Below are positions 17,517 through 26,361 of a DNA stretch of 64,000 nt, piece after piece (the stretch's first letter is position 1; every line of letters begins with the position of its first letter). Both the position numbers and the translations under genes were made by a program. Origin of the DNA: Bacteroidales bacterium (GTDB taxonomy: Bacteria; Bacteroidota; Bacteroidia; Bacteroidales; UBA932); assembly GCA_017430365.1 (NCBI GenBank), contig JAFRNC010000003.1, forward strand, positions 112,846 through 176,845, given 5' to 3'. The notes beneath the pieces are model-generated. The model was given only the letters and a program-made list of their open reading frames with translations, was not told where the DNA came from and searched no databases.

Positions 17517-18353
17517 CTATTCGATGATGCTAGTGAAAGGATGGCTGTTGCCAGAGACCTTGGTGAGACGTCCCTGGATCGCCCCGACCTTGAGGTTGGC
17601 GGAAAAGAAGACGGGAAGCCTGTTGTCATCGTCCGTGACCCAGAACCACATCTTCTCGCCTCCGTCATAGTCGGACTCGGAATTGCCGAGGCTCACGGCC
17701 GTACCCACATCGCTAATGTCTGCACCTGTCGCGCTGACTGCGATTGCCAGTTTTATGGTATTGTAGGTCTTGCCGCCTACCTTCTTCTTCTCGCGTCCGG
17801 CAAAACGGACCGTGACTTTATAGACGCTGCGGTCCATCGCCACTAAGGTACGGACCTGCTTTCCCTTCTGCAGCGCTCCGTAATCCGCGGCGCGGCAGAA
17901 ATAGACCATGTTGAAGATGTCACGGATGGTACCTTCCTCCTTCAGGACGGTATCGCGATGGGGGCGGTCCTTCTTGTCGATGACCGCACGGACGGAAGAA
18001 GCGTCCGGGGTCCAGGTGAAGCGGCACTTGGCCCAGTATCCTCCCTCTTCCACATCGCGGTACGCGGTGATCGGACGGAGTCCCGCGGCATATTCGAATG
18101 TGGTTTCATAAAGGTCGCGCATTTTGTAGAATGAGTCCCAGAAGCGGAATGTATTGATGCGGACCGTCGAATGAAATGTGTCGCCTTCGCGTTCTCCTTT
18201 CAGGGTGAGGGATGCGAGGTCGGCGCTGATGCCGTATTTGTAGTGTATGGTATATGCAATCTCCTCGTCGTCACCGAAAGGGATCTGCTGCGCCCGCAGC
18301 GGGAGGGGCGCAAGCAAGATGAGTGACAGCAGGGGAATCAGTATTCTTTTCAT
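17517..18353 (-). CDS. DUF3108-family secreted protein
   Basis: The 278-residue protein has a signal peptide (MKRILIPLLSLILLAPLPLRAQ) and a predicted beta-rich periplasmic domain of the DUF3108 type: ISYKYG-like start, WDSFYKMRDLYETTFE, WTPDAS, and the late segment MWFWVTDDDNRLPVFF. ATG 18353 overlaps the dnaB stop (ATGA). The function of the family is unknown; Bacteroidota copies often sit next to envelope genes. Confidence 0.8.
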   Translation of the reverse strand: MKRILIPLLSLILLAPLPLRAQQIPFGDDEEIAYTIHYKYGISADLASLTLKGEREGDTFHSTVRINTFRFWDSFYKMRDLYETTFEYAAGLRPITAYRDVEEGGYWAKCRFTWTPDASSVRAVIDKKDRPHRDTVLKEEGTIRDIFNMVYFCRAADYGALQKGKQVRTLVAMDRSVYKVTVRFAGREKKKVGGKTYNTIKLAIAVSATGADISDVGTAVSLGNSESDYDGGEKMWFWVTDDDNRLPVFFSANLKVGAIQGRLTKVSGNSHPFTSIIE

Positions 18354-19819
18354 ATTCCGAATTCTTCGCCCGGGGTGAACATATTCAGTTTCGACTGGGT
18401 ATAAGTGGCTTTCTCCTCTTCCTGATATGGCTGGTCGTTGTAGTCGATGAACTTGACCTCGGAGGAGAGGAAGCGCATTTTGACGTCGCACACCTCACCG
18501 TTACGGTGCTTGGCTATGATCAGGTCGGTCTCCCCGGGGAAACTGTGGTCATCCTGTACCCCGAGGAAATCGGGGCGGTGTATGAACATCACTATGTCGG
18601 CGTCCTGCTCGATGGCTCCGGATTCGCGGAGGTCGCTGAGCTGCGGGCGCTTATTGCCGCCTCGCGTCTCAACGGAGCGGTTGAGCTGGCTCAGCGCTAT
18701 GATCGGGACGTTGAGCTCCTTGGCAATGGCCTTGAGTGAACGGGATATCGCCGCCACCTCCTGTTCGCGCATTCCCTTGAGCTCGGGCGGACCCTGCATG
18801 AGCTGCAGGTAGTCGATGATGATGAGTTTGACGTGCTGCTTGTTGACGAGCCTGCGTGCCTTCGAGCGGAATTCGTAAATCGAAAGTGAAGGCGTATCGT
18901 CTATCCAGAGAGGGGAACGGGAGAGATTGTTCAGTCCGTTTTCGAGCTGGGCCCATTCGCCCTGAGTCATCTTCTTGGCGCCGCGCAGCTTCTCGGAAGG
19001 AAGGCCGGTCTCGCTCACCATGATACGCGTCACCAGCTGGGTGTCGGGCATCTCGAGAGAGAAGAAGGCCACGGGGATATGGTGGTCGACCACCATGTTG
19101 CGGGCCATTGTCAGCACGAAAGCGGTCTTACCTACCGAAGGGCGCGCAGCCAGGATGATAAGGTCGGCCGCCTGCCATCCGAAGGTCACCCGGTCGATTC
19201 CCGTATAACCCGAAGGGATGCCGCTGAGGCCGTCCTCGCGTTTCTGGTTGGCCTGGATCTGCTCCATGGCCCGGTTGATCACCGACTGGATAGGCTTGGT
19301 CTCGTTGCGGACATTGCGCTGGGCCAGGGTGAAAACCTTTTCCTCCGCGCTGTCTATCAGGTCATCTACGGCGAGAGAGTCGTCGAAAGCGGCCTTCTGC
19401 ACCTCGTAGCTGATGGAAATCAGTTCCCTCTGCAGGAACTTCTGGAGCAGGACCTTGGTGTGGTATTCGATGTGCGCCGCCGCGCCAATCTTGGTGGAGA
19501 GCTGGCTGAGATAGGCCATCCCGCCCACTTCCTCCAGTTCGCCGCGCTTGGACAGCTCGTCGGAGACGGAGAAGATGTCGACCGGATCGTTCCGGCTCGA
19601 GAGGGTGGTTATGGCCTCGTATATCTTCCTGTGGATTTCCTTGTAGAAGCAGTCGGCCTGGAGCTGGTCGAGGACGTCGGGTACGGCCTCGGGTTCAAGG
19701 AGCAGCGCACCGAGGACAGCCTCCTCGATGTCTATGGCCTGAGGCGGTTTGCGACCGCCGAAATCCTCGGCGATCGCATCCAGGTTCACGCGCTGCGGTT
19801 TCTTTTCGCCCTTGGCCAT
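18350..19819 (-). CDS. dnaB: Replicative DNA helicase DnaB
   Basis: The 489-residue hexameric helicase unwinds DNA at the fork. The N-terminal domain starts with PPQAIDIEEAVLGALLLEP, and the RecA-like domain has Walker A ARPSVGKTAF near residue 225, Walker B LIIIDYLQLM, and the C-terminal SDLRESGAIEQDADIVMFIHR. No intein is present. It is sandwiched between a zinc-ribbon protein and a DUF3108 protein in the 15-gene run. Confidence 0.97.
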   Translation of the reverse strand: MAKGEKKPQRVNLDAIAEDFGGRKPPQAIDIEEAVLGALLLEPEAVPDVLDQLQADCFYKEIHRKIYEAITTLSSRNDPVDIFSVSDELSKRGELEEVGGMAYLSQLSTKIGAAAHIEYHTKVLLQKFLQRELISISYEVQKAAFDDSLAVDDLIDSAEEKVFTLAQRNVRNETKPIQSVINRAMEQIQANQKREDGLSGIPSGYTGIDRVTFGWQAADLIILAARPSVGKTAFVLTMARNMVVDHHIPVAFFSLEMPDTQLVTRIMVSETGLPSEKLRGAKKMTQGEWAQLENGLNNLSRSPLWIDDTPSLSIYEFRSKARRLVNKQHVKLIIIDYLQLMQGPPELKGMREQEVAAISRSLKAIAKELNVPIIALSQLNRSVETRGGNKRPQLSDLRESGAIEQDADIVMFIHRPDFLGVQDDHSFPGETDLIIAKHRNGEVCDVKMRFLSSEVKFIDYNDQPYQEEEKATYTQSKLNMFTPGEEFGI

Positions 19820-19825
19820 ATGACG

Positions 19826-20650
19826 CTAGTTCTCCTTTTCGAAAGCGGAGCTGACCAGGATACGTCCGCAATACTCGCAGACGATGATCTTCTTGCTCTC
19901 CTCGATGTCCAGCCGGCGCTGCGGGGGGATCTTGTTGAAGCAGCCGCCGCAGGCGTCGCGGGTGACGGTCACAACGGCGAGCTTGTTGTGGGCGTTGGCG
20001 CGCACTTTGGTGTAAGCCACCATCATGCGTTCGTCGATCTGGCCGACGAGTTCCTCACGCTCCCTGAGCAGTTCCTCCTCCTCACGGGAGGTTTCCTCGA
20101 CGATGGTGTCGAGTTCCTTCTTCTTCTCAACGAGGTCGGCTTCGCGATGGGAAAGAGTTTCCTGCGCTTCTTCGATGATCTGGTTCTTCTCGGAGATCAG
20201 GGCTTCGTTCTCGCGGATCTTCTTCTCGGCCACCTGCTGCTCAAGATCCTGATACTCGATCTCTTTGGAGATCGATTCGTATTCGCGGTTGTTTTTGACG
20301 TTGTCGCGCTGGGCGTTATACTTGGCTATCAGTTGCTTGCTTTCTTCGATCACATGCCTGTGGTCGGTGTTGGCCTGCTCGATCTCCTTGATTTCCGCCC
20401 TGGTATTGGCGATACGGGTGTTGAGCCCGGCAATCTCGTCCTCCAGGTCCTGGACCTCCAGCGGCAGCTCGCCGCGGAGCAGGTAGATCTTGTCGATCTT
20501 GGTGTCGGTCTGCTGTATCCGATAGAGCGTACGGAGCTTCTGCTCCATAGCGATCGAATCGGTGTCGGCCATGTTCTTCTGCAGCGAAACGAACGTTTCA
20601 CGCTGGTCGATCGGAGTGACGATCTTGTTTACCTTCTTTTTCGTAGCCAT
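19826..20650 (-). CDS. Coiled-coil zinc-ribbon protein (CT398/HP0958 type)
   Basis: The 274-residue protein is mostly long coiled coil (about residues 35-200, rich in E, K, R, Q) and ends with a C4 zinc ribbon: CGGCFNKIPPQ then CEYCGRIL. Proteins of this build have been linked to RNA or flagellar/secretion factors in other phyla; the role in Bacteroidota is unclear. It sits 8 nt after the Nif3-like gene, an association seen widely in this phylum. The first 30 residues may not be translated, because MADTDS offers a second start. Confidence 0.8.
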   Translation of the reverse strand: MATKKKVNKIVTPIDQRETFVSLQKNMADTDSIAMEQKLRTLYRIQQTDTKIDKIYLLRGELPLEVQDLEDEIAGLNTRIANTRAEIKEIEQANTDHRHVIEESKQLIAKYNAQRDNVKNNREYESISKEIEYQDLEQQVAEKKIRENEALISEKNQIIEEAQETLSHREADLVEKKKELDTIVEETSREEEELLREREELVGQIDERMMVAYTKVRANAHNKLAVVTVTRDACGGCFNKIPPQRRLDIEESKKIIVCEYCGRILVSSAFEKEN

Positions 20651-20658
20651 AACTTGCT

Positions 20659-21420
20659 CTAGTAGTAGTATATCGGGTTATTATTATCCTGGGTTGCCGT
20701 GTAAACCGCAAAGGTAGGCATTTTTTTCCTAAGTAGCGAAACGAACTTGGCCACAATGTCCACTTCGCTCTCCCAATGCCCGATGTCGAGGATCATGTGT
20801 CCCCGGGGCACGAAGAAACGGTGATAGGAAACGTCGGCGGTGACGAATGCGTCGGCCCCTTCCTCGAACGCCTGGGACGCGAATGAAGAACCGGCGCCAC
20901 AGCTCGTGGCCACACGGAAAACCTCTTCGACGGGAGCGGAGCACCGGAGGGAACGGAGCGAAAAACGCTCCTTGACCATTAAACAGAAATCCCGCCCGCC
21001 CATCGGGGCCGGAAGCATGCCTATCCAGCCAAGGCCCGACTCGTCGAGGGGTTCGGGCTCGACCAGTCCCAGACGCTCCGCCATGAGGGTATTGACCCCT
21101 CCCGGCGCCTTGTCGGCGTTGGTATGGGCCGCATAGACGGCTATTCCGGACCGGACCGCCAGCATGACAGCCTCTCCCACGGGATCGCGGGGATCGATTC
21201 TCCTGAGTCCCCCGAATATGAGGGGGTGATGGGTCACTATCATGTCCGCGCCTCGGCCGGCGGCCTCACGCACCAGCGAAGGGGTGCAGTCGAAGCCCAC
21301 CATGACTGCATGGACCTCGTCTTCCGGGCTTCCTATGCAGAGGCCGGCATTGTCCCACTGCTCCTGGGTTCCGAGCGGTGCGAACTCTTCGATGACTGCG
21401 GTTATGTCTCCGACTTTCAT
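20659..21420 (-). CDS. Nif3-like dinuclear metal centre protein (YbgI family)
   Basis: The 253-residue protein has the family metal-binding signatures: QEQWDNAGLCIG at the start, ADMIVTHHPLIFGG, AHTNADKAPGGVN, and near the end a GH.ESE segment (DIGHWESEVDIV). At 253 residues it is the short form without the inserted domain. Members form toroidal hexamers and have been annotated as GTP cyclohydrolase I type 2, a function that is doubtful. Confidence 0.92.
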   Translation of the reverse strand: MKVGDITAVIEEFAPLGTQEQWDNAGLCIGSPEDEVHAVMVGFDCTPSLVREAAGRGADMIVTHHPLIFGGLRRIDPRDPVGEAVMLAVRSGIAVYAAHTNADKAPGGVNTLMAERLGLVEPEPLDESGLGWIGMLPAPMGGRDFCLMVKERFSLRSLRCSAPVEEVFRVATSCGAGSSFASQAFEEGADAFVTADVSYHRFFVPRGHMILDIGHWESEVDIVAKFVSLLRKKMPTFAVYTATQDNNNPIYYY

Positions 21421-21421
21421 A

Positions 21422-21742
21422 TCAGATGCTTTCGTAGAGTTCGCCCAGGCGGGAACGTATTCCGTAGAGTTTCTCGACTATCCGGCGTTTGTGGTCGAGC
21501 CCGTCGCGGTTCTCCTCCAGCTTGCGGGCCACTCCGTCGAGAGTAAGACCCTCGACGCGGGTCAGGTAGTGGATGAGCCGTATGTTCTCCAGGTCTTGGG
21601 GATGGAACATCCTGTTGCCCTTGGCATTGCGTTCCGGTTTCACGTAGCGGGGAAATGTGTCGGCCCAGAAGCGTATTGTGGAGACCTCCTCGCCGAGAAG
21701 GCTTGCCACTTCGCCGATTTTGTAGTAAAGTTTTTCTGCCAT
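21422..21742 (-). CDS. MerR-family transcriptional regulator
   Basis: The 106-residue protein consists of a winged helix of MerR type (YYKIGEVASLLGEEVSTIRFW) and a short coiled coil. No cysteines for metal sensing are present. Small MerR proteins of this form are common in Bacteroidota next to M23 peptidases and the Nif3-like gene. The target is unknown; autoregulation of this run is possible. Confidence 0.9.
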   Translation of the reverse strand: MAEKLYYKIGEVASLLGEEVSTIRFWADTFPRYVKPERNAKGNRMFHPQDLENIRLIHYLTRVEGLTLDGVARKLEENRDGLDHKRRIVEKLYGIRSRLGELYESI

Positions 21743-21743
21743 A

Positions 21744-22706
21744 TCAGTCCATGGATTGCCCCGTGGTCAGGGCGACGATCATCATGTCGCGGTAGGTCAC
21801 GGGATCGAGTTCCGCGAAAAAATAGTTGACCGGATCCTGATACTCCCCGTCCCTGAGCACTTCGTAGTGGAGGCAGGGGGCGAAACAGGAGCCCGTCTGT
21901 CCGACGGTGCCTATCCTGTCGCCCTGGCGGAGATTCTGCCCGACGGAGACCCGGATGCCGTCGAGATGCGAATAAGTCGTACGGAAGCCGCCTTTGTGGT
22001 CGACCGTCACCTGGTTGCCCATCCCCTTCTCGCTGCGGACCACCTGGGACACCTTTCCGTCGGCACTGCAGAGGACCGGAGTCCCTGTAGGAGCCACGAG
22101 GTCTATTCCGGTGTGTTCGCGGATATTCTTGTAGAACGGATGGACTTTCTTGCCGGTCGAAGCGCCGGTCTGGACCGGGGAAAAGCCGGCCAGCGGCACC
22201 CTGGAAGGGATGGCGGTGGGGACGACGGTGCCTCCGGAAAGGAGCGTATCCATTTCGGCAAGGGTGCGGGAGACCATTGACGCGGTCGATTCAATGCGGT
22301 TGGTAAGTGCGTATGCGTCCCATACCAGGTCGCTCTCGGCCATATCCTCCGGATCCACGGCTCCGCTGAGGAGCGTATCCCTGGCCTCGACCAGGTAGTT
22401 GGGCGGATCAGCATTGAAGAGGTCGCGGTAGATTTCCCGGTCACGGCTGCGCAGATGGCCGACCGCTCCGTCCAGAAGGTCGAGCTGGGCTGAAAGGGAT
22501 GCGTACTCCGATGCCAGGGCGCGGTTTTCGCGCTCCAGCATCTTTTCCTCTTCCGTGCTGTAAGCGAGGGCGAAGACGCAATAGAACACGACGGCGCAGA
22601 AAGCTGCGGCAAGGATATACCTGAGCGCTGAGAGCAGGATCTGCCAGAAGCTTGCCCGCTTGGGGACGAACTCCCCCTTCTCCCTGTCGAATACGTATTT
22701 AACCAT
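21744..22706 (-). CDS. M23-family membrane protein with a degenerate active site
   Basis: The 320-residue protein has a cytoplasmic N terminus, one membrane helix (about residues 20-48), a coiled coil, and a C-terminal LytM/M23 domain. Of the zinc/catalytic motifs, H..G.D (EHTGIDL) and YSHLDG are present, but the HxH motif reads CLH: Cys278 replaces the first histidine, the catalytic one in LytM, and His280 remains. It is therefore probably inactive, like EnvC- or NlpD-type activators. It overlaps its active paralogue by 8 nt. Confidence 0.85.
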   Translation of the reverse strand: MVKYVFDREKGEFVPKRASFWQILLSALRYILAAAFCAVVFYCVFALAYSTEEEKMLERENRALASEYASLSAQLDLLDGAVGHLRSRDREIYRDLFNADPPNYLVEARDTLLSGAVDPEDMAESDLVWDAYALTNRIESTASMVSRTLAEMDTLLSGGTVVPTAIPSRVPLAGFSPVQTGASTGKKVHPFYKNIREHTGIDLVAPTGTPVLCSADGKVSQVVRSEKGMGNQVTVDHKGGFRTTYSHLDGIRVSVGQNLRQGDRIGTVGQTGSCFAPCLHYEVLRDGEYQDPVNYFFAELDPVTYRDMMIVALTTGQSMD

Positions 22707-23652
22707 TGCGCATCATCTTATTGTATTCTTCCGGCGATACGTCCGGATTGAGGAAATTCCAGGGGTTGACGTGCTCTCCGCGGTAGAGCACCTCGTAGTG
22801 GAGATGGGGTCCGGTCGAGAGGCCGCTGCTGCCCAGGGTCCCTATGATGTCGCCGCGTATCACCACCTGCCCGGCTATAACCTTCATCTCCTGGAGATGG
22901 GCGTAGCGGGTCTTGTAGCCGAAACCGTGGTCTATTACGACCACGTTGCCGTAGCCGTGGAAATTGACCTCCGCAGATTCTACGACACCGTCACCGGTGG
23001 CATAGACATTCTGGCCGGCGGGACCTGCGAGGTCGACACCTTCGTGGAAGACGATCTCCTGCTTAATGGGATGGAAACGGGCTCCGAACGGACTGGTCAT
23101 CTGGACGGTGGCGGGATTGACCGGGTATATGGAAGGGATGCAGGAAGCCATGTCACCCGCCCGGCTCGAGAATACCTTGACGGCGTCGAACGACATGGTC
23201 TGGACGTAGGCCTTGCGGGTAAGGAGGTCCACTCTCCTTGCGGCCGACGTCAGGAGGGCCTGATGCTCCAGACCGAGAAAAGCGGAATAGCGGTCGTCGC
23301 CGCCCAGGACAGCTTCGCGGGTTTCGGCAGGGATCTCCTCCATACCGAAGACAGGACGGTAGACGAGGTTGTCGCGGAGAGAGAAATCGAGGAGTTCCTG
23401 CTCCTGTTCGGATATCCTTCCGCCAAGCAGTTCGAGCTGTTCGGCCATGGCCATGTTGCGGCTTGCAAGCAGCCTGGCCTTGGGAGTTTCATGGCCGGGA
23501 CGCAGGGCAAAAAGGAAGAAATAGAGGAGAAAACCCGCCAGTCCGGCGATCAGCACCGCACCCGTCTTGTAAAGTGCCGCGCGGACCGACCGGCGGTCAA
23601 TCTCATACGCATTTGCCTGCTCATTGTAAATATATTTTTTCTCGCCCGGCAT
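22699..23652 (-). CDS. M23-family membrane-anchored peptidoglycan endopeptidase
   Basis: The 317-residue protein has one membrane helix near residues 28-50, a coiled coil and a C-terminal M23 domain with every expected motif: FHEGVDL, RYAHLQE and [12 protein letters not shown]. It should cleave peptide cross-links of peptidoglycan in the periplasm. It is the first gene of the 15-gene minus-strand run and is divergent to alaS. Confidence 0.92.
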   Translation of the reverse strand: MPGEKKYIYNEQANAYEIDRRSVRAALYKTGAVLIAGLAGFLLYFFLFALRPGHETPKARLLASRNMAMAEQLELLGGRISEQEQELLDFSLRDNLVYRPVFGMEEIPAETREAVLGGDDRYSAFLGLEHQALLTSAARRVDLLTRKAYVQTMSFDAVKVFSSRAGDMASCIPSIYPVNPATVQMTSPFGARFHPIKQEIVFHEGVDLAGPAGQNVYATGDGVVESAEVNFHGYGNVVVIDHGFGYKTRYAHLQEMKVIAGQVVIRGDIIGTLGSSGLSTGPHLHYEVLYRGEHVNPWNFLNPDVSPEEYNKMMRNG

Positions 23653-23669
23653 CTACTTCCAAGAAGACA

Positions 23670-23685
23670 TATCTTTGCAAAATTA
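23670..23685. promoter_or_regulatory. Back-to-back -7 boxes of the divergent alaS and M23 promoters
   Basis: TATCTTTG (23670-23677, plus strand, towards alaS) abuts CAAAATTA (23678-23685), which is TAATTTTG on the minus strand towards the M23 gene. Both match TAnnTTTG; neither has a good -33 box. A second plus-strand match, TAATTTTG, lies at 23709-23716, so the alaS start point is uncertain. Confidence 0.45.
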
Positions 23686-23742
23686 CGAAAATATAGACGG
23701 AAAAACACTAATTTTGTGCCAAATTACTTGAACCACGCACCA

Positions 23743-26355
23743 ATGACAGTCAAAGAAATCAGGAAGACCTTCACGGACTTCTTCGCTTCCAAGGGGCACA
23801 CCATCGTCCCTTCCGCGCCCATGGTCGTCAAGAACGACCCTACCCTCATGTTCACCAACGCCGGCATGAACCAGTTCAAGGATATTTTCCTGGGGAACGC
23901 GCCCGCGGCGGCGAAAAGGGTTGCAGACAGTCAGAAGTGCCTGCGCGTAAGCGGTAAGCACAACGACCTGGAAGAGGTCGGCCACGACACCTACCACCAC
24001 ACCATGTTCGAGATGCTCGGCAACTGGAGCTTCGGGGACTATTTCAAGAAAGAGGCGATAGAGTGGGCGTGGGAACTGCTCACCGAAGTGTTCAAACTTC
24101 CAAAGGACCGTCTCTACGCCACCGTGTTCGAAGGCTACGGTCCGGACGGACTGGAAGCCGACGACGATGCCCGCGGATACTGGCTGCAGTACCTCCCTGC
24201 GGAAAGGGTCCTGAACGGCAACAAGCATGACAATTTCTGGGAGATGGGGGATACAGGCCCCTGCGGCCCTTGCAGCGAGATACACATCGACCTTCGCGAC
24301 GAGGCGGACCGCAAAGCCATCCCCGGCGAAAAGATGGTCAACCAGGGCCATCCGCTCGTCATCGAGATATGGAACCTCGTCTTCATGCAGTTCAACCGCA
24401 AGGCGAACGGCTCGCTGGAACCGCTTCCGGCCAAGCACGTCGATACCGGCATGGGACTCGAGCGCCTCTGCATGGCCATCCAGGGAAAGAAAAGCAATTA
24501 CGACACCGACGTATTCACCGGCATGATCGGTGCAATCTCCCGCCTTTCGGGTAAGAGTTACGAACCGGAAGGACAGGTCGGCGTCGCCATGCGGGTCATT
24601 GCCGACCACATCCGCGCCATCAGCTTCTCGATCACCGACGGCCAGCTTCCCAGCAACGTCAAGGCCGGCTACGTTATACGCCGCATCCTGCGCCGTGCCG
24701 TCAGGTACGGCTATACTTTCCTCGACCTCAAGGAGCCCTTCCTCTGCAGGCTGGTCCCCCAACTGATCGAGGACATGGGTGAGGCCTATCCCGAACTGGC
24801 AGCCCAGCAGAAACTGGTCGAGAAGGTCATCAAGGAAGAGGAAGAGGCATTCCTCCGCACCCTCGACAAGGGCATCAGGCTGATGGACGCCATCCTGGAA
24901 AAGAGCCGCGGGAACAAGGTCATCGGCGGAGTCGACGCCTTCACCCTCTACGACACCTACGGCTTCCCCATCGACCTGACCGAACTCATAGCCTCCGAAA
25001 ACGGCTGTACGGTCGACATGGAAGGCTTCCGCGTGGAACTCGAAAAGCAGAAAGCCCGCGCACGCAACGCCACCGCGGTTGAGAACGGCGACTGGACCGA
25101 GCTGCAGCCTTTCACCGAGTGCACTTTCGTGGGATACGACACCACCTCCGCAGAAGCCCGCCTTATGAAATACCGTACCGTCAAGGCCAAGAACAAGGAG
25201 CTCCTGCAGCTCGTGTTCGACCGCACTCCCTTCTACGGAGAGATGGGCGGCGAGGTCGGCGATTCCGGTACCGTGACTTCACCTGACGGAGAAGTCATAA
25301 AGATAGTCAACACAGTCAAGGAGAACAACCTGACGATCCACATAGCCGAGCGTATCCCCGCCTCCACGGAAGGAGTCTTCGTGCTTGCAGTCGATACCGC
25401 CCGCCGGCAGAAGATAGCCAACAACCATACCTGCACCCATCTGCTTCACCAGGCGCTCCGCGAAATCCTCGGAACACACGTGGAACAGAAGGGCTCGTTC
25501 GTCTGCGACAGTTATTTCCGCTTCGACTTCTCGCATTTCGAGAAAGTCGACGACAATACCATCGACCTGGTGGAACGCCGCGTGAACGCCCTCATCCGCG
25601 AGAACTTCCCGCTGTGCGAGAAACGTGACGCCACCATGGAGGAGGCCCGGAATATGGGTGCCATGGCGCTGTTCGGAGAAAAATACGGTGACAAGGTCCG
25701 CGTGGTCCGCTTCGGCGACAGCGTCGAGCTGTGCGGCGGATGCCATACCCGTGCTACCGGCACGATAGGATTCTTCAAAATCACTTCCGAATCGGCCGTG
25801 GCGGCCGGCATCAGGAGGATCGAGGCCGTCACGGGTCTCGAGGCCGAGATGGTCATCGACGGCATGGAGAATGCCCTTCGTGCCGCAAGGGCCTTCTTCA
25901 ACAATGCGCCCGACCTTGCAGGAGCCATACAGAAGATGGTCCTCGAGAACGACAACTACAAGAAGAAGATGGAAGAGGTGATCCGCGAAAAGACCGTCCT
26001 GCTCAAGAGCGACCTCCTTGGAAAGGCCGCCGAAATCGGAGGGCGCCGCGTGGTCACCGTCAACAGCTCGGTCGATCCCCAGATGCTCCGCAACGCCGCG
26101 TTCATGCTGCAGAACGAGGTCGAGAACCTGGTCGTCGCGGCTGCATATGAGAATGCCGGAAAGCCCCAGTTGCTGCTGATGTATTCGGCGGACCTCGTCA
26201 AGGCCGGCAAGAACGCACAGGCCGACATCCGCGAAGCGGCCAAATCCATCCAGGGCGGCGGCGGCGGACAGCCCGGCCTGGCGACCGCGGGTGGCAAGCT
26301 TCTTGCGGGACTTCCGGAGGCACTTGAAAAAATGATCGCTTCTGCCACCCGGTAG
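23743..26355 (+). CDS. alaS: Alanyl-tRNA synthetase
   Basis: The 870-residue enzyme charges tRNA-Ala. The catalytic domain starts at [21 protein letters not shown]; the editing domain has the zinc motif HTCTH (562-566) with C664..H668 (CGGCH); the C-terminal domain ends with the glycine-rich [14 protein letters not shown]. Start 23743 gives the normal N terminus; the long open extension upstream is antisense to the M23 gene and is rejected. The next gene follows after 6 nt. Confidence 0.98.
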   Translation: MTVKEIRKTFTDFFASKGHTIVPSAPMVVKNDPTLMFTNAGMNQFKDIFLGNAPAAAKRVADSQKCLRVSGKHNDLEEVGHDTYHHTMFEMLGNWSFGDYFKKEAIEWAWELLTEVFKLPKDRLYATVFEGYGPDGLEADDDARGYWLQYLPAERVLNGNKHDNFWEMGDTGPCGPCSEIHIDLRDEADRKAIPGEKMVNQGHPLVIEIWNLVFMQFNRKANGSLEPLPAKHVDTGMGLERLCMAIQGKKSNYDTDVFTGMIGAISRLSGKSYEPEGQVGVAMRVIADHIRAISFSITDGQLPSNVKAGYVIRRILRRAVRYGYTFLDLKEPFLCRLVPQLIEDMGEAYPELAAQQKLVEKVIKEEEEAFLRTLDKGIRLMDAILEKSRGNKVIGGVDAFTLYDTYGFPIDLTELIASENGCTVDMEGFRVELEKQKARARNATAVENGDWTELQPFTECTFVGYDTTSAEARLMKYRTVKAKNKELLQLVFDRTPFYGEMGGEVGDSGTVTSPDGEVIKIVNTVKENNLTIHIAERIPASTEGVFVLAVDTARRQKIANNHTCTHLLHQALREILGTHVEQKGSFVCDSYFRFDFSHFEKVDDNTIDLVERRVNALIRENFPLCEKRDATMEEARNMGAMALFGEKYGDKVRVVRFGDSVELCGGCHTRATGTIGFFKITSESAVAAGIRRIEAVTGLEAEMVIDGMENALRAARAFFNNAPDLAGAIQKMVLENDNYKKKMEEVIREKTVLLKSDLLGKAAEIGGRRVVTVNSSVDPQMLRNAAFMLQNEVENLVVAAAYENAGKPQLLLMYSADLVKAGKNAQADIREAAKSIQGGGGGQPGLATAGGKLLAGLPEALEKMIASATR

Positions 26356-26361
26356 CATCTG

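Noticed and set aside
22660..23742. In-frame 361-residue N-terminal extension of alaS
   Set aside because: AlaRS normally starts at the residue encoded at 23743; the extension is antisense to the M23 gene and shows no similarity to AlaRS.
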